From assembly GCA_025352145.1 (NCBI GenBank), contig JANXTY010000064.1:1-44367 (forward strand): a stretch of 44,367 nt of DNA. The letters run 5' to 3'. Every line of letters begins with the position of its first letter. Position 1 is the first letter of the stretch. Below are positions 25,855-35,461 of this stretch, piece after piece. The DNA comes from Oxalobacteraceae bacterium. Lineage in GTDB: Bacteria > Pseudomonadota > Gammaproteobacteria > Burkholderiales > Burkholderiaceae_D. The translations under genes and the position numbers were made by a program. A model generated the notes under the pieces. The model was not told the origin of the DNA. It saw nothing but the letters and a program-made list of their open reading frames with translations, and did no database searches.

Positions 25855-25895
25855 AATATCGTACTGTGGTATGTACTATGTATATACGTATCAAT
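25855..25895. promoter_or_regulatory. Likely kfrA promoter/operator region
   Basis: AT-rich sequence just upstream of kfrA containing GTATATAC-type and GTAC-centred palindromic elements (CGTACTGTGG, GTATGTACTATG, TATATACGTATC). KfrA homologues autorepress through palindromes in their own promoter. Exact operator boundaries cannot be fixed from the sequence. Confidence 0.4.
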
Positions 25896-25942
25896 TGTAA
25901 TGGCATTTAACTCATTAAATCAATGAAAATTCAAATAGGATA

Positions 25943-26119
25943 ATGAAGACTTATCCTGTGTTAATGCCCGAATCGGCCGCTTCAAGCCATGTTTTATCGT
26001 ACCGCCGGGAAATTGAGCGTCATTATGGCATTATGCTATTTGGCCATAAAGACGCTTTTACCGGCAGGTACCTTAAGGCGGATGCCGATTGGGAATATCC
26101 GGATAATGCTGTTGCCTAA
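25943..26119 (+). CDS. Small ORF of 58 codons, unknown
   Basis: ATG at 25943 to TAA at 26119, beginning MKTYPVLMPESAASSHVLSY and ending ADADWEYPDNAVA. The composition looks protein-like (charged, with several aromatic residues, REIERHYGIMLFGHKDAFTGRYLK in the middle). AGGA lies only about 2-3 nt before the ATG, which is tight. Divergent from kfrA. It may be a genuine small protein or a degraded fragment. Confidence 0.4.
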   Translation: MKTYPVLMPESAASSHVLSYRREIERHYGIMLFGHKDAFTGRYLKADADWEYPDNAVA

Positions 26120-26264
26120 GTACACGGCAAAAGAGTTGATAAGATAAACATGAATCCATGATGTAAAGTCATATACATTTCATTTTTCAGTCTTACAATA
26201 TTTCTTTTGGGAGTCCGGCCCTCGCTGCTTGTACGCTCTGCCGTAACAACAATATTAATGACGT

Positions 26265-27647
26265 GTGGATTGTGTGCAAAAAATAGCCTTGCCTATCGTT
26301 TTCTTTTTGCTGTCCGGTTGTGCAACCTATCAGGCGCAACCCATCACGCAAGCCGCGTTCGTTCAAACATTTGAATCGCGTTCACTGGATAATCCAGGTG
26401 TGCAGCAATACATTTCTTCTCACCATAACGAGGGAGATCATGCGTCCAAAGGCACATGGGATTTGTCAACGCTGACATTGGCGGCTTTTTATTTCAATCC
26501 GGATCTCGATGTCGCCCGAGCCAGGAGCATCACCACTCAAGCAGCCATACACACTGCGGAACAACACCCGAATCCCACACTGCAACTGCCTATGGGGTAT
26601 ACAACGAATGCCATGCATGGCGAATCACCGTATACCTTCGGGCTTGGACTGGATATTCCAATTGAAACCGCTGGCAAACGCGGCTATCGGATCGATCAGG
26701 CGCAGCATCTCTCCAATGCTGCCCGTTTTAATGTCGGCAACATTGCGTGGCAAGTGCGCAGTCGGTTGCGGCAGCACATGCTGTACTTATACGCTGCAGT
26801 CCAAAAAGCCTCGATTCAAAAGCAGCAAATCGCCATCGGACAACAAGTCGTCGACATGATCAATAAGCGATTATCAGTGGGCGCGGCATCGGCATCTGAA
26901 CTCAACCAGGCGCAGCTCACACTGTCACAGAACCGTCTCGATCTGGTGAATACGCAGCAGAATATGCTAGACGCACGGGCACAGCTTGCTACCGCGATCG
27001 GCCTGCCCGTTAACGCGCTTGCCGATACCCAAATTCGTTTTGACGCGTTCGGGCAGATTTATCCAGAGATGCCAACCGGGGAAGTTCGGCAAAAAGCGAT
27101 TTTGAATCGCGCCGACGTATTGGCAGCCCTATCGGAATACGAAGCCAGTCAGGCAGCCTTGCAACTAGACATCGCCCGCCAATATCCCGACATTCATATC
27201 GGTCCGGGCTACACGTTCGACGCAGGAGCGCATAAGTTTGCATTCGACGTATCCGGCATTGCGCTGCCTTTTTTTAATCGCAGCCAGGGTCCGATTGCAG
27301 AAGCTACGGCACGCCGGACTGAAATGGCTGCACGCGTCAATGCCATGCAAATCCAGGCCGTCACTGAGGTCGACCGCGCCCTGCAAAATTACCACCAATC
27401 TCTCATTCATTGTCGCCTTGCCGAGTCCTTGCTTGCGGCGCAACAGCGACAATTGCAAGCACTGCAAAAAACCTTTCAGGCAGGTGAAACCGACCGACTC
27501 GGCTTGGCACTCGCCCAGCAGGCGTTTTTTGTGAACAATCTTGCACTACTGGATGCACTGATACTGGTGCAGCAAAATATTGGTCAACTAGAAGACGCTA
27601 TGCAACGGCCACTTTCTGCAACCAATCTCCAATTCACTCCTGAATAA
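26265..27647 (+). CDS. Outer-membrane efflux lipoprotein (CzcC/TolC family)
   Basis: Outer-membrane channel of a tripartite metal efflux pump, about 460 aa. A lipoprotein signal (IALPIVFFLLSGC, lipobox LSGC) starts at a GTG at 26265 or, equally plausible, a GTG at 26274; neither has a clear ribosome site. Two OEP repeats are visible as long helical hairpins: the first around RARSITTQAAIHTAEQHPNPTLQL to ATAIGLPVNAL, the second from RADVLAALSEYEASQAALQLDIARQYPDIHIGPGYTFDAG to the C-terminus. It is the first gene of the czcCBA-like operon, 13 bp before the adaptor. Confidence 0.92.
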   Translation: MDCVQKIALPIVFFLLSGCATYQAQPITQAAFVQTFESRSLDNPGVQQYISSHHNEGDHASKGTWDLSTLTLAAFYFNPDLDVARARSITTQAAIHTAEQHPNPTLQLPMGYTTNAMHGESPYTFGLGLDIPIETAGKRGYRIDQAQHLSNAARFNVGNIAWQVRSRLRQHMLYLYAAVQKASIQKQQIAIGQQVVDMINKRLSVGAASASELNQAQLTLSQNRLDLVNTQQNMLDARAQLATAIGLPVNALADTQIRFDAFGQIYPEMPTGEVRQKAILNRADVLAALSEYEASQAALQLDIARQYPDIHIGPGYTFDAGAHKFAFDVSGIALPFFNRSQGPIAEATARRTEMAARVNAMQIQAVTEVDRALQNYHQSLIHCRLAESLLAAQQRQLQALQKTFQAGETDRLGLALAQQAFFVNNLALLDALILVQQNIGQLEDAMQRPLSATNLQFTPE

Positions 27648-27660
27648 ACAAGCCTGCCCA

Positions 27661-28728
27661 ATGACTTCAGCTCGCCCATCCAGACGCATCGTTTTAATCA
27701 TTCTAATCATCATTCTTATTGCGTTGACCATTGGAATTTTTCTCTATGCCAAATCGATGCCGGGTCAATCGGCCGCGCCTCAAGTATTACCGACGACGCA
27801 ACGTGTTTCGATGGTCAATGGCCTGACCACGATCAAGCTTTCTACTGCCATTCAGGAGCAAAGCGGCATACACACCGCGCTTCTGACTGCGGCACATCAT
27901 CAAACCGAAGCGGCCGCATATGGCGCGGTGCTGGATGTGCAAGCGCTGATCGATCTGCGCTCGCGCTATGCGACTGCGGAAGCGGACCGTAATGCAGCAC
28001 AAGCCGTTGCCGCAGCCTCTGGTAAAGAGTTTGAGCGCAATCGCATCTTGTATCAGGACAACCAAAATGTTTCCTCGAAAGTCTACGAAGCGGCGATGGC
28101 AACCAACCTCTCGGATCGGGCGAAGACGGAGGCTGCCACACTCAATGTAAAAAATATCTTGGGTCTCGCAAGGCAGCAGTTTGGCGAGCCGCTGGCACAT
28201 TGGATAGCGGATCCACACTCACCGCAATTTGAGCGGCTGTTGAACCGGCAGGACGTATTGTTGCGAATCACGATGCCGCCGGGCGCCAGCATGCCGGCGC
28301 CGGCAACGATTGCCGTTGTCGCTAATAGTAATCAGCGCTTTCCCGCTGATCTGATCTCTCCCGCAGTACAGAGTGATGCCACTGTTCAAGGCATTGCTTT
28401 TATTTACCGTACCAGCGCGCCGATTGCTGCTGGGACGAATATTGTCGCGTACCTGCCGACGTCCAGCCCGACAGCCCAAGGCATCGCCATTCCTGCTAAT
28501 GCGGTGGTCTGGTACGGCGGCCAGCCCTGGGCCTATGTACAGATCGACGCAACGCAGTTTGTGCGCCGTCCAGTCAGCCAGCGTTCGCCGGAGGACGACG
28601 GATTTTTTGTGACTGCAGGATTTAAAGCGGGAGAGCGTGTCGTTGTCAGCGGTGCGCAACTGCTGCTTTCCGAAGAATTGCGGCCACCCGTAGCAAGTAC
28701 CGGTTGCAAAGACCCCGAATGCGACTGA
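27661..28728 (+). CDS. RND efflux periplasmic adaptor (CzcB/CusB-like)
   Basis: 355-aa membrane-fusion protein linking the inner-membrane pump and the outer-membrane channel. A single N-terminal membrane anchor (VLIILIIILIALTIGIFLYA) is followed by an adaptor core with a short helical hairpin (EADRNAAQAVAAASGKEFERNRILYQDNQNVSSKVYEAA) and beta domains including IPANAVVWYGGQPWAYVQ and GERVVVSGAQLLLSEEL. The C-terminus carries two Cys (GCKDPEC), a possible metal ligand pair not usual in adaptors. It lies 13 bp after the channel gene and 27 bp before the pump gene. Confidence 0.9.
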   Translation: MTSARPSRRIVLIILIIILIALTIGIFLYAKSMPGQSAAPQVLPTTQRVSMVNGLTTIKLSTAIQEQSGIHTALLTAAHHQTEAAAYGAVLDVQALIDLRSRYATAEADRNAAQAVAAASGKEFERNRILYQDNQNVSSKVYEAAMATNLSDRAKTEAATLNVKNILGLARQQFGEPLAHWIADPHSPQFERLLNRQDVLLRITMPPGASMPAPATIAVVANSNQRFPADLISPAVQSDATVQGIAFIYRTSAPIAAGTNIVAYLPTSSPTAQGIAIPANAVVWYGGQPWAYVQIDATQFVRRPVSQRSPEDDGFFVTAGFKAGERVVVSGAQLLLSEELRPPVASTGCKDPECD

Positions 28729-28755
28729 CATGAACACTTGCCATAGCACGCTTCC

Positions 28756-31700
28756 ATGCTGACCTCTCTGGTTCGTTTCTCGATTCGCTTTCGCGGCGTC
28801 GTCATCAGCCTTGCCTGCCTTTTGGCGGGGTATGGCATTTATACCTTGTCCCACTCAAAGCTGGACGTATTCCCGGAGTTTGCACCGCCGTTAGCCGTAA
28901 TCCAAACCGAAGCGCCGGGGCTATCGAGCGAACAGGTCGAGGTATTGGTGACGCAGCCAATTGAAAACGCGCTGGGCGGCACGCTCGGACTGGAAAGCAT
29001 GAAGTCCAAATCCCTGCAAGGCTTGTCTATGGTTAGCACGACATTTACCAGCGCGTCCGATATTTATCGCGTGCGACAATTGGTCGGCGAACGCCTGGGT
29101 ACCGTTGCCGGTGAACTGCCGCACGGCGTCAAACCGCCTGCGCTACTACCCATGACGTCATCGACCGGCGTGGCATTGGTCATAGCCTTGACGTCGAGCG
29201 TCCAGTCGCAAATGCACTTGCGCAACAATGCGGACTGGGTTCTGCGTCCTCATCTTCTTGGCTTGCCGGGTGTGGCTGATGTCGTTGTGTTCGGCGGCGA
29301 TATTCAACAATTTCAAATTCAGGTCAGTCCGCAAAAACTGGTTCGTTATGGCTTGTCCTTGCAGGACGTGCTCGACGCTGCGAAACGCACGACGGGCGTG
29401 CGCGGTGCGGGTTATCTGGAAAATGCCAATCAGCGCATCGTGATCAATACCGAAGGCCAGATCACGACGCCAGAACAGTTGGCACAAGTGGTCCTGGTGT
29501 CAAAAAATGGCGGGGGCAGCGTTCATGTCGGCGACTTGGCTACTGTGCGTATTGCTCCGGCAGCGGCCGTAGGCGGCGCATCGGTTGACGGCAAGGATGG
29601 CGTCATGCTGGTGATCGAAAGCCAGTACGGTGCCGATACAATGGCGGTTACCGAAGCGGTGGAACAAGCGCTGGAACAGTTAAAACCGGTATTGGCGGCA
29701 GATAAAATCATCCTGCATTCGGACATTTTTCGACCTGCCAATTTCATTAGCGCGGCCATCGGCCATTTGCGTACGGCGTTGTTGCTGGGTGGCGTGATGG
29801 TGATCGCGGTTCTGTTTCTGTTTTTGCTCAACGTCAGGACGGCGTTGATCTCTGCGACCGCGATTCCCCTGTCGCTGTTGACGGCAGTGATCGTGCTGCA
29901 CTATTTAGGCGTGAGCCTGAACACGATGACGCTCGGCGGACTCGCCATTGCCTTGGGCGAAGTGGTGGATGACGCTATTGTCGATCTCGAAAATATCTTC
30001 CGCAGGTTGCGCGAAAATGCACTACTTGCCGAGCCGCTGGCGAGAGGACGCGTCGTATTGAATGCCTCGCTGGAAGTGCGTAGCGCAGTAGTGTACGCGA
30101 CCTTTATTGTTGCGCTCGTATTTCTTCCGGTACTGACACTGACTGGCGTTGCAGGCAAACTGTTCGCGCCGCTTGCCATCGCTTATATTCTGGCGATCCT
30201 GGCATCGCTTGGGGTTGCGATAACGCTCACGCCCGCACTGGCTTATGCCCTCTTGACGACCAAAGCGTTGGAGACAGAAGAACCGCAACTGGTGAAAAAG
30301 TTAAAAGAGGGATATGGCTGTCTCTTGTCCCGCGTGGAGTCACAATCCAGGCTGATGATCATTGTCATTGCATTCCTATGTATCGCGGCGCTGGCAGCAT
30401 TGCCTTTTCTCGGCGCCAGCTTTATTCCGGAATTAAAAGAAGGTCACTTCACAGTCCACATGGCTGTCGCGCCTGGAACCTCACTGACGGAATCCATGCG
30501 CATTGGGCGCGAAGTTTCTTTAGCCTTGAACAAGATTCAGGGGGTACGTTTGGTAGCACAGCGCGCTGGTCGTGCCGCCGAAGTGGTGGATCCGTTTGAC
30601 GTGAACATCAGCGAATTTGAAGTCGATCTCAAGCCGATGTCGGGAAGTGAACAGGGACAGGTACTGGCGAAACTCCGCGCAACAATGGATAGCTTTCCCG
30701 GAATCATCAGTTCAGCCAACACCTTTCTCACTGAACGAATCGATGAAACGATTTCCGGTTATACCGCGCCGGTGATTGTGAATGTTTTTGGGAATAATCT
30801 CGATATTCTCGATGGTAAGGCGCAGGAAATCGCACAAGCGCTGAACCGAATACCGGGAGCAATCGGCGTGAGTGTGCAGTCGCCGCCTGGTGCGCCGCAA
30901 CTGGTCGTGCGACTGCGCCAAGACCAGTTGACACGTTACGGCTTTGCGCCGGTCGATGTGCTGGAGGCGATCCAGACTGCTTACGAAGGCATCAGCGTGG
31001 CCCAGATTTATGAGGGAAACCGGGTCACCGATGTGACCGTCCAACTTGCTCCGACGAGCCGCCAAAGCCCGGCCGACGTTGGTGCTTTACCTTTGCGTAA
31101 TGCGCAGGGCGCGACGGTTTTACTCAAGCAACTGGCCGAGATATATCAGGGAACCGGCCGCTACCAAATCCAACACAGCGGCGGGCAACGCTTGCAGACC
31201 ATCACAGCGAATGTGAGAGGCCGATCGGTCAATGAGTTTGTCAAGGATGCGCAAAACAGGATTAACCACGATGTCGCTTTCCCCAAAGGCACGTATGTAC
31301 TATTTGCAGGGGAAGATCAGGTGCGAGCACAGGCGCAGCATGATTTATTGGTCAATTCCGTTCTGGCCGGCATCGGCATTGTGCTGCTGCTCTTCATGGC
31401 AATGCAGGGAGCGCGTGCCCTGCTATTGGTGCTGGTCAACTTGCCGTTTGCGCTGGTGGGCGGTGTCGTGACGGTGTTGATCATGGGCGGCAATTTGACC
31501 CTGGGTTCTCTGATCGGCTTCGTAACGCTGTTTGGCATCACCTTGCGCAATTCCATCATGCTCATTTCTCACTACGAACATCTGGTGAATCATGAAGGTT
31601 TGGCATGGGGAGCGGAAGCGGCGAATCGCGGTGCATCCGAGCGCTTGCTGCCGATTTTGATGACTGCTTTAGTGACGGCGCTTGGGCTATTGCCGCTGGC

Positions 31701-31863
31701 ATTTTTGAGCGGCGAACCGGGAAATGAAATTGAAGGGCCGATGGCAATTGTCATTCTGGGCGGGTTAATGACATCGACAATACTCAATCTGCTGCTGTTG
31801 CCAACACTGGCATTACGTTTCGGCCGGTTTGAAAAAAAGACGTATGAAATGGCTGCGCTGTAA
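28756..31863 (+). CDS. Heavy-metal RND efflux pump (CzcA/CusA family)
   Basis: 1035-aa inner-membrane proton/metal antiporter with the standard RND layout: TM1 near residues 15-30, a large periplasmic loop (DVFPEFAPPLAVIQTEAPGLSSEQVE is the HME-type start), TM2-6, a second loop, then TM8-12. The fourth membrane helix region reads LAIALGEVVDDAIVDLEN, with paired acidic residues used for proton relay. This differs from the CzcA (Zn/Co/Cd) and CusA (Cu/Ag) consensus and resembles what I recall of other HME subgroups, so the substrate metal is uncertain. It is the last gene of the operon; no metal-responsive regulator lies next to it. Confidence 0.93.
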   Translation: MLTSLVRFSIRFRGVVISLACLLAGYGIYTLSHSKLDVFPEFAPPLAVIQTEAPGLSSEQVEVLVTQPIENALGGTLGLESMKSKSLQGLSMVSTTFTSASDIYRVRQLVGERLGTVAGELPHGVKPPALLPMTSSTGVALVIALTSSVQSQMHLRNNADWVLRPHLLGLPGVADVVVFGGDIQQFQIQVSPQKLVRYGLSLQDVLDAAKRTTGVRGAGYLENANQRIVINTEGQITTPEQLAQVVLVSKNGGGSVHVGDLATVRIAPAAAVGGASVDGKDGVMLVIESQYGADTMAVTEAVEQALEQLKPVLAADKIILHSDIFRPANFISAAIGHLRTALLLGGVMVIAVLFLFLLNVRTALISATAIPLSLLTAVIVLHYLGVSLNTMTLGGLAIALGEVVDDAIVDLENIFRRLRENALLAEPLARGRVVLNASLEVRSAVVYATFIVALVFLPVLTLTGVAGKLFAPLAIAYILAILASLGVAITLTPALAYALLTTKALETEEPQLVKKLKEGYGCLLSRVESQSRLMIIVIAFLCIAALAALPFLGASFIPELKEGHFTVHMAVAPGTSLTESMRIGREVSLALNKIQGVRLVAQRAGRAAEVVDPFDVNISEFEVDLKPMSGSEQGQVLAKLRATMDSFPGIISSANTFLTERIDETISGYTAPVIVNVFGNNLDILDGKAQEIAQALNRIPGAIGVSVQSPPGAPQLVVRLRQDQLTRYGFAPVDVLEAIQTAYEGISVAQIYEGNRVTDVTVQLAPTSRQSPADVGALPLRNAQGATVLLKQLAEIYQGTGRYQIQHSGGQRLQTITANVRGRSVNEFVKDAQNRINHDVAFPKGTYVLFAGEDQVRAQAQHDLLVNSVLAGIGIVLLLFMAMQGARALLLVLVNLPFALVGGVVTVLIMGGNLTLGSLIGFVTLFGITLRNSIMLISHYEHLVNHEGLAWGAEAANRGASERLLPILMTALVTALGLLPLAFLSGEPGNEIEGPMAIVILGGLMTSTILNLLLLPTLALRFGRFEKKTYEMAAL

Positions 31864-32147
31864 TATTTCGGTCAATGGCCATGCCTATGATATTAGTTGA
31901 AAAGCGAATAGTTCGAGAGAGTTCCATACCAATTAACGGATTTTGATGAAAAAGGGTATTGCGGAGCGGAATGGCCAGCACTACAATTAGTGTCAATGTC
32001 TTGCGCAATCACTAGATATAGTGTTTTGTGCCTTTCAAGTCATCAAGTTCTTGAGGCTTTCAGCAGCGGCGTGGCAGTATCGAATCGTCAATTCCTGCAT
32101 AGTAGCCTTGAGTTTCGAACTGAACTCAGGATTACGGCGCCACATTG

Positions 32148-33086
32148 ATGAACACTGTTGACGACTATCTCCATGCCGCCACGCGGGATAACACCCGCAA
32201 AAGCTATCAGGCGGCTGTCAGGCACTTCGAGGTCGAATGGGGAGGATTTCTTCCAGCGACGGCAGACAGCATTACTCGCTACCTTGCAGAACATGCGCAG
32301 ACCTTGTCGATCAATACCTTACGCCAACGGCTGGCGGCCTTGGCGCAATGGCATCAAGACCAGGGCTTTCCGGATCCAACCAAGTCACCGGTCGTAAAAA
32401 AAGTTTTACGAGGTATTCAGGCCATACATCCCACGCAGGAAAAGCAGGCGCGGCCTCTTCAACTGGAGCAGCTCGAACATGTCGTAACCTGGCTCGACAA
32501 ATCAATCCAGAACGCCACAACCGCCAATGACCGGCCGGCCCGTCTTCGCCACATACGCGACAAGGCGCTTTTGCTGCTCGGTTTTTGGCGCGGCTTCAGA
32601 GGCGATGAACTGACGCGCCTGGAAGTGCAGTACATCGAGGCCATGCCTGGTCAAGGCATGTCGTGCTTTCTGCCGTACACCAAAGGCGACCGTGATCATC
32701 ACGGCACGACTTTCAAGGCACCGGCGTTATCCCGGCTATGTCCGGTCGACGCCTACCTGACCTGGCTTGAGGTAGCCAACTTGACGGAAGGCGCGGTATT
32801 CCGCCGTATCGACCGGTGGGGACACGTCGGCAACGAAGGCCTGCATATCGACAGCCTGATTCCGCTGTTGCGTGCTGTATTTACTGCCGCCGACACGCCG
32901 TTTGCCAAGGAATACAGCGGCCATTCGCTGCGACGTGGCTTCGCGAACTGGGCGGCATCGAATGGCTGGAACGCGAAAACGCTGATGGAATATGTCGGCT
33001 GGAAAGATGTGCAGTCGGCTATGCGTTATGTTGATGCAGCAGATTCATTTGGCCTGACAAGGATTGAGCTCGCATTACCAAAATGA
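32148..33086 (+). CDS. Tyrosine recombinase / phage-type integrase
   Basis: 312 aa from the ATG at 32148 (a TTG three bases earlier is less likely). A SAM-like N-terminal domain (TRDNTRKSYQAAVRHFEVEW...TLSINTLRQRLAALAQWHQ) is followed by the catalytic domain. Catalytic residues are Arg about 151 (GFWRGFRGDEL), Lys about 179 (YTKGDR), His about 259 and Arg about 262 (SGHSLRRGFAN), Trp about 285 (VGWKD) and nucleophile Tyr about 294 (AMRYVDA). The set is complete, so it may be active. It follows the metal efflux operon by 280 bp and could mobilise the adjacent accessory region or be a leftover. Confidence 0.93.
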   Translation: MNTVDDYLHAATRDNTRKSYQAAVRHFEVEWGGFLPATADSITRYLAEHAQTLSINTLRQRLAALAQWHQDQGFPDPTKSPVVKKVLRGIQAIHPTQEKQARPLQLEQLEHVVTWLDKSIQNATTANDRPARLRHIRDKALLLLGFWRGFRGDELTRLEVQYIEAMPGQGMSCFLPYTKGDRDHHGTTFKAPALSRLCPVDAYLTWLEVANLTEGAVFRRIDRWGHVGNEGLHIDSLIPLLRAVFTAADTPFAKEYSGHSLRRGFANWAASNGWNAKTLMEYVGWKDVQSAMRYVDAADSFGLTRIELALPK

Positions 33087-33345
33087 GGCTTCTCTATTGG
33101 GTCTGAAACGCGTACCTCTTGAAAAATAGTAAAGCATCCATAGATTCGCCGTATTCGCTCAAGCCTGTTCGCGCCGATTGAATATTGACCCAGGGCCGGG
33201 CACTGCTTTTTGAATTAACAGCTGTGGATAAGTGTACCAAACAGTTGGTTTTTGAAGCTCTCCTTTTCATCGTTCATCGCCAGCAGAATGCGCGGGGGAA
33301 ATCCGCTACGGGCTACGCCCTTCGCGCCTTTCCCCACGCGCCAAC

Positions 33346-33663
33346 TCAGAATGGCTCGTCAGGTGGTGTTGCCTTACCTGTCAGGCCGTTGCCTAGTGTT
33401 GCTTGCGTGAGGCGCTGGGCGGTATCTTGCGTGCCGGCTTCCCAGAGCTTGAGGCTGCCGCGCTCGATCCTGCTCAGGTAGCCTTTGTTGTTGTAGCGGC
33501 TGTCGAATACTTTGGCGGCGTTGCTGCCGCGCTGGTAGGTCTGGCGGGTGACCCTGCCCCAGACGTCGTAATCGACATTGCTGGTATAGCTGGCGTCGCT
33601 GAGCAGCTGAGTGGTCAGTTTGGGACGTCCCTTATTCTGCACGGCTCGCAAGGCGTGTGACAA
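33346..33663 (-). pseudogene. Rhs/YD-repeat protein fragment
   Basis: About 105 codons encoding YD-repeat-like sequence: VDYDVWGRVTRQTYQRGSN, FDSRYNNKGYLSRIERGSLKLWEAG, then RLTQATLGNGLTG. Full Rhs proteins exceed 1000 aa, and both ends are missing here, so this is an internal fragment. It runs head-to-head into the truncated lipase-chaperone remnant. Confidence 0.75.
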
Positions 33664-33679
33664 GCGGTTTAACGTGATT

Positions 33680-34423
33680 TACTCATCCTCCGCGTGGGCA
33701 CAAGAGCGGTGCCTTGCTGTTAATGAGGATCAAAGTCTGGTCATTAACATGGCCTTATTGGATGTCATTCATTTTTTTCTTTTGGAACAATCCGGTGCGG
33801 ATCGGATTAACGCATTGAGTGCTTATTTCAAGAAAAAATTCCCCTTTGCGTGCTTATCATGAAGCGCTACAAATTGTTGATCACTATCAGCAATATATGA
33901 AAGCACATGACGACTTGCTTGCAGCGCAAAATTTGAATGTAGGAAACGCGAACATTGCTTCGTTAGATATTCACCGCATAGCAATTTGGTGCGATCAACG
34001 TGACCGATTACGACAAAGCATTCTTGGTAGCACAGTGATGCAAGCGTGGTATCAGAATGAGGGCTCACAATTGAAGCAAATATTAGAGGAATTACCTCAG
34101 GGAACTACTGATGCAGATTCTGACCCACAGCGGTCGCAACACCCCCGTCCGATGTGGGCCAATAAAAGCGATGAAATAAGCCACAATTTGTACATGCAAA
34201 GTGTGCTCGACAAAGCCACTAAAAGCTTCGACACACTGGCGCGCGAAGGCCCCCAATGGACGCTCCGTTCCATGGCCTACCTGACCGCAGAAAATCAAAT
34301 CAGTCAAAATGCCAGCCTCAATGTAGCTGAGCGCAGGATACAAATGCAGGCACTATGCTGAATTCTTTTGCGACAGAAGCTGAACGGCTGCGCGCACGTG
34401 AATTCATGCTTTCGGCGCAATGA
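33680..34423 (+). pseudogene. lifO: Lipase chaperone (LifO/LimK-type) pseudogene, two frameshifts
   Basis: Three frames together read as the later two-thirds of a lipase-specific foldase. Frame 1 gives CLAVNEDQSLVINMALLDVI and the HFFLLEQSG stretch. Frame 2 takes over near 33838-33848 (after SAYFKKKFP) with AYHEALQIVDHYQQYMKAHD, CDQRDRLRQSILG and LKQILEEL. Frame 3 takes over near 34355 with NSFATEAERLRAREFMLSAQ. The family normally has an N-terminal membrane anchor, which is absent, so the gene is also 5' truncated. No lipase gene is in the window. The breaks fall in A-rich or simple sequence, as expected for decay; sequencing error is possible but would have to occur twice. Confidence 0.7.
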
Positions 34424-34550
34424 GCGTCACCTGATCGCATTTTATGCAGCGACAATCCCGGGGCAATACGTTTTCCTATTTCAATGTAGAATTCCATAGG
34501 CCATAGCTCCACTGATCAATTCCCTGCCCAAATTTTAAAGCATTACTTTG

Positions 34551-35246
34551 ATGAAAATTTCTGCTTCCAGCGATCCTAAATCGCAAGAGCCGCGTCTATA
34601 TCGGCATATAGCAGACAAAATACTTGAACTCATCAAAGAGGAAAAAATTCAAGTGGGTGCGTCACTGCCTTCTGTGCGTAAACTATCGGCCAGGTTTAAC
34701 GTGCGTCATCATTCTCTGCGTGAGGCACTGATGGCATTGGAAATGGACGGCGTACTTGAAGTACGCCGTGGATCTCGCGTGATTGTCGGCCACCATCGTG
34801 GAGACCAACCTGCACTGTCCGAAACCGGCGCCGAACCTTTTGAGGTTCTTGCCTCGCGCCTTTTGATCGAGCCGGAAATAGCAGCAATTGCAGCGCGGGT
34901 GGCCACCGCCAGTGCCATCGATGCCATCCTCAACGCCGTACTGGAGATGGAACTCCGTCACGCCGGTGACACCGGCAATGAACATGCCGAGCGTCATTTC
35001 CATGTCGCTATAGCACGAGCCACGGGAAATAGTGCGCTAGTTGGCGTGATTGAATATCTATGGGGGCAGCACGGGCGTTTATGGGGCAAACTCAAAGAAC
35101 ACTTCCATACCGGGGAGATGCGCCAGCAAACACTGACTGACCATCGGCGTGTGCTGGAGGCGATTGCGGCGCATGATCCGGCTGGCGCACGCCGCGTAAT
35201 GCGTGCCCATCTTAAATATGTGACCCGCATTTTTTCCAGAGAATAA
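34551..35246 (+). CDS. FadR-subfamily GntR transcriptional regulator
   Basis: 231 aa from the ATG at 34551. The N-terminal winged helix (LYRHIADKILELIKEEKIQVGASLPSVRKLSARFNVRHHSLREALMALEMDGVLEVRRGSRVIV) is GntR. The C-terminal FCD ligand domain is all-helical, with acidic/His metal-site residues (LIEPEIAAIAAR, HFHVAIARATGN, DHRRVLEAIAAHD). FCD regulators commonly sense organic or sugar acids including hexuronates. Its nearest functional neighbour is the polygalacturonase 1 kb downstream, so a role in pectin or galacturonate use is plausible inference. About 215 bp precede the next gene. Confidence 0.92.
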   Translation: MKISASSDPKSQEPRLYRHIADKILELIKEEKIQVGASLPSVRKLSARFNVRHHSLREALMALEMDGVLEVRRGSRVIVGHHRGDQPALSETGAEPFEVLASRLLIEPEIAAIAARVATASAIDAILNAVLEMELRHAGDTGNEHAERHFHVAIARATGNSALVGVIEYLWGQHGRLWGKLKEHFHTGEMRQQTLTDHRRVLEAIAAHDPAGARRVMRAHLKYVTRIFSRE

Positions 35247-35461
35247 ATCGTTTACTGTTTTCGATTTCTTCAATCAGGCCAACCTCCCGCCTTAAATGTT
35301 TCCGTCTTTTGCTTGCTCCGGCTTCGTATTTCCCAGCAGAAACAAAATCTTACATCTGATACAAATTCAGTGTCATCAACCACTATTCCTGCCGAGTTAA
35401 AGCACATAGCAGCACCCATTTGATTTGAAATCGACTCCACACATTTAAAGGGGAATACATC

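Noticed and set aside
33223-33231. Perfect DnaA-box sequence (TTATCCACA on the minus strand)
   Set aside because: Single box without an AT-rich unwinding region, iterons or a rep gene; expected by chance at this window size.
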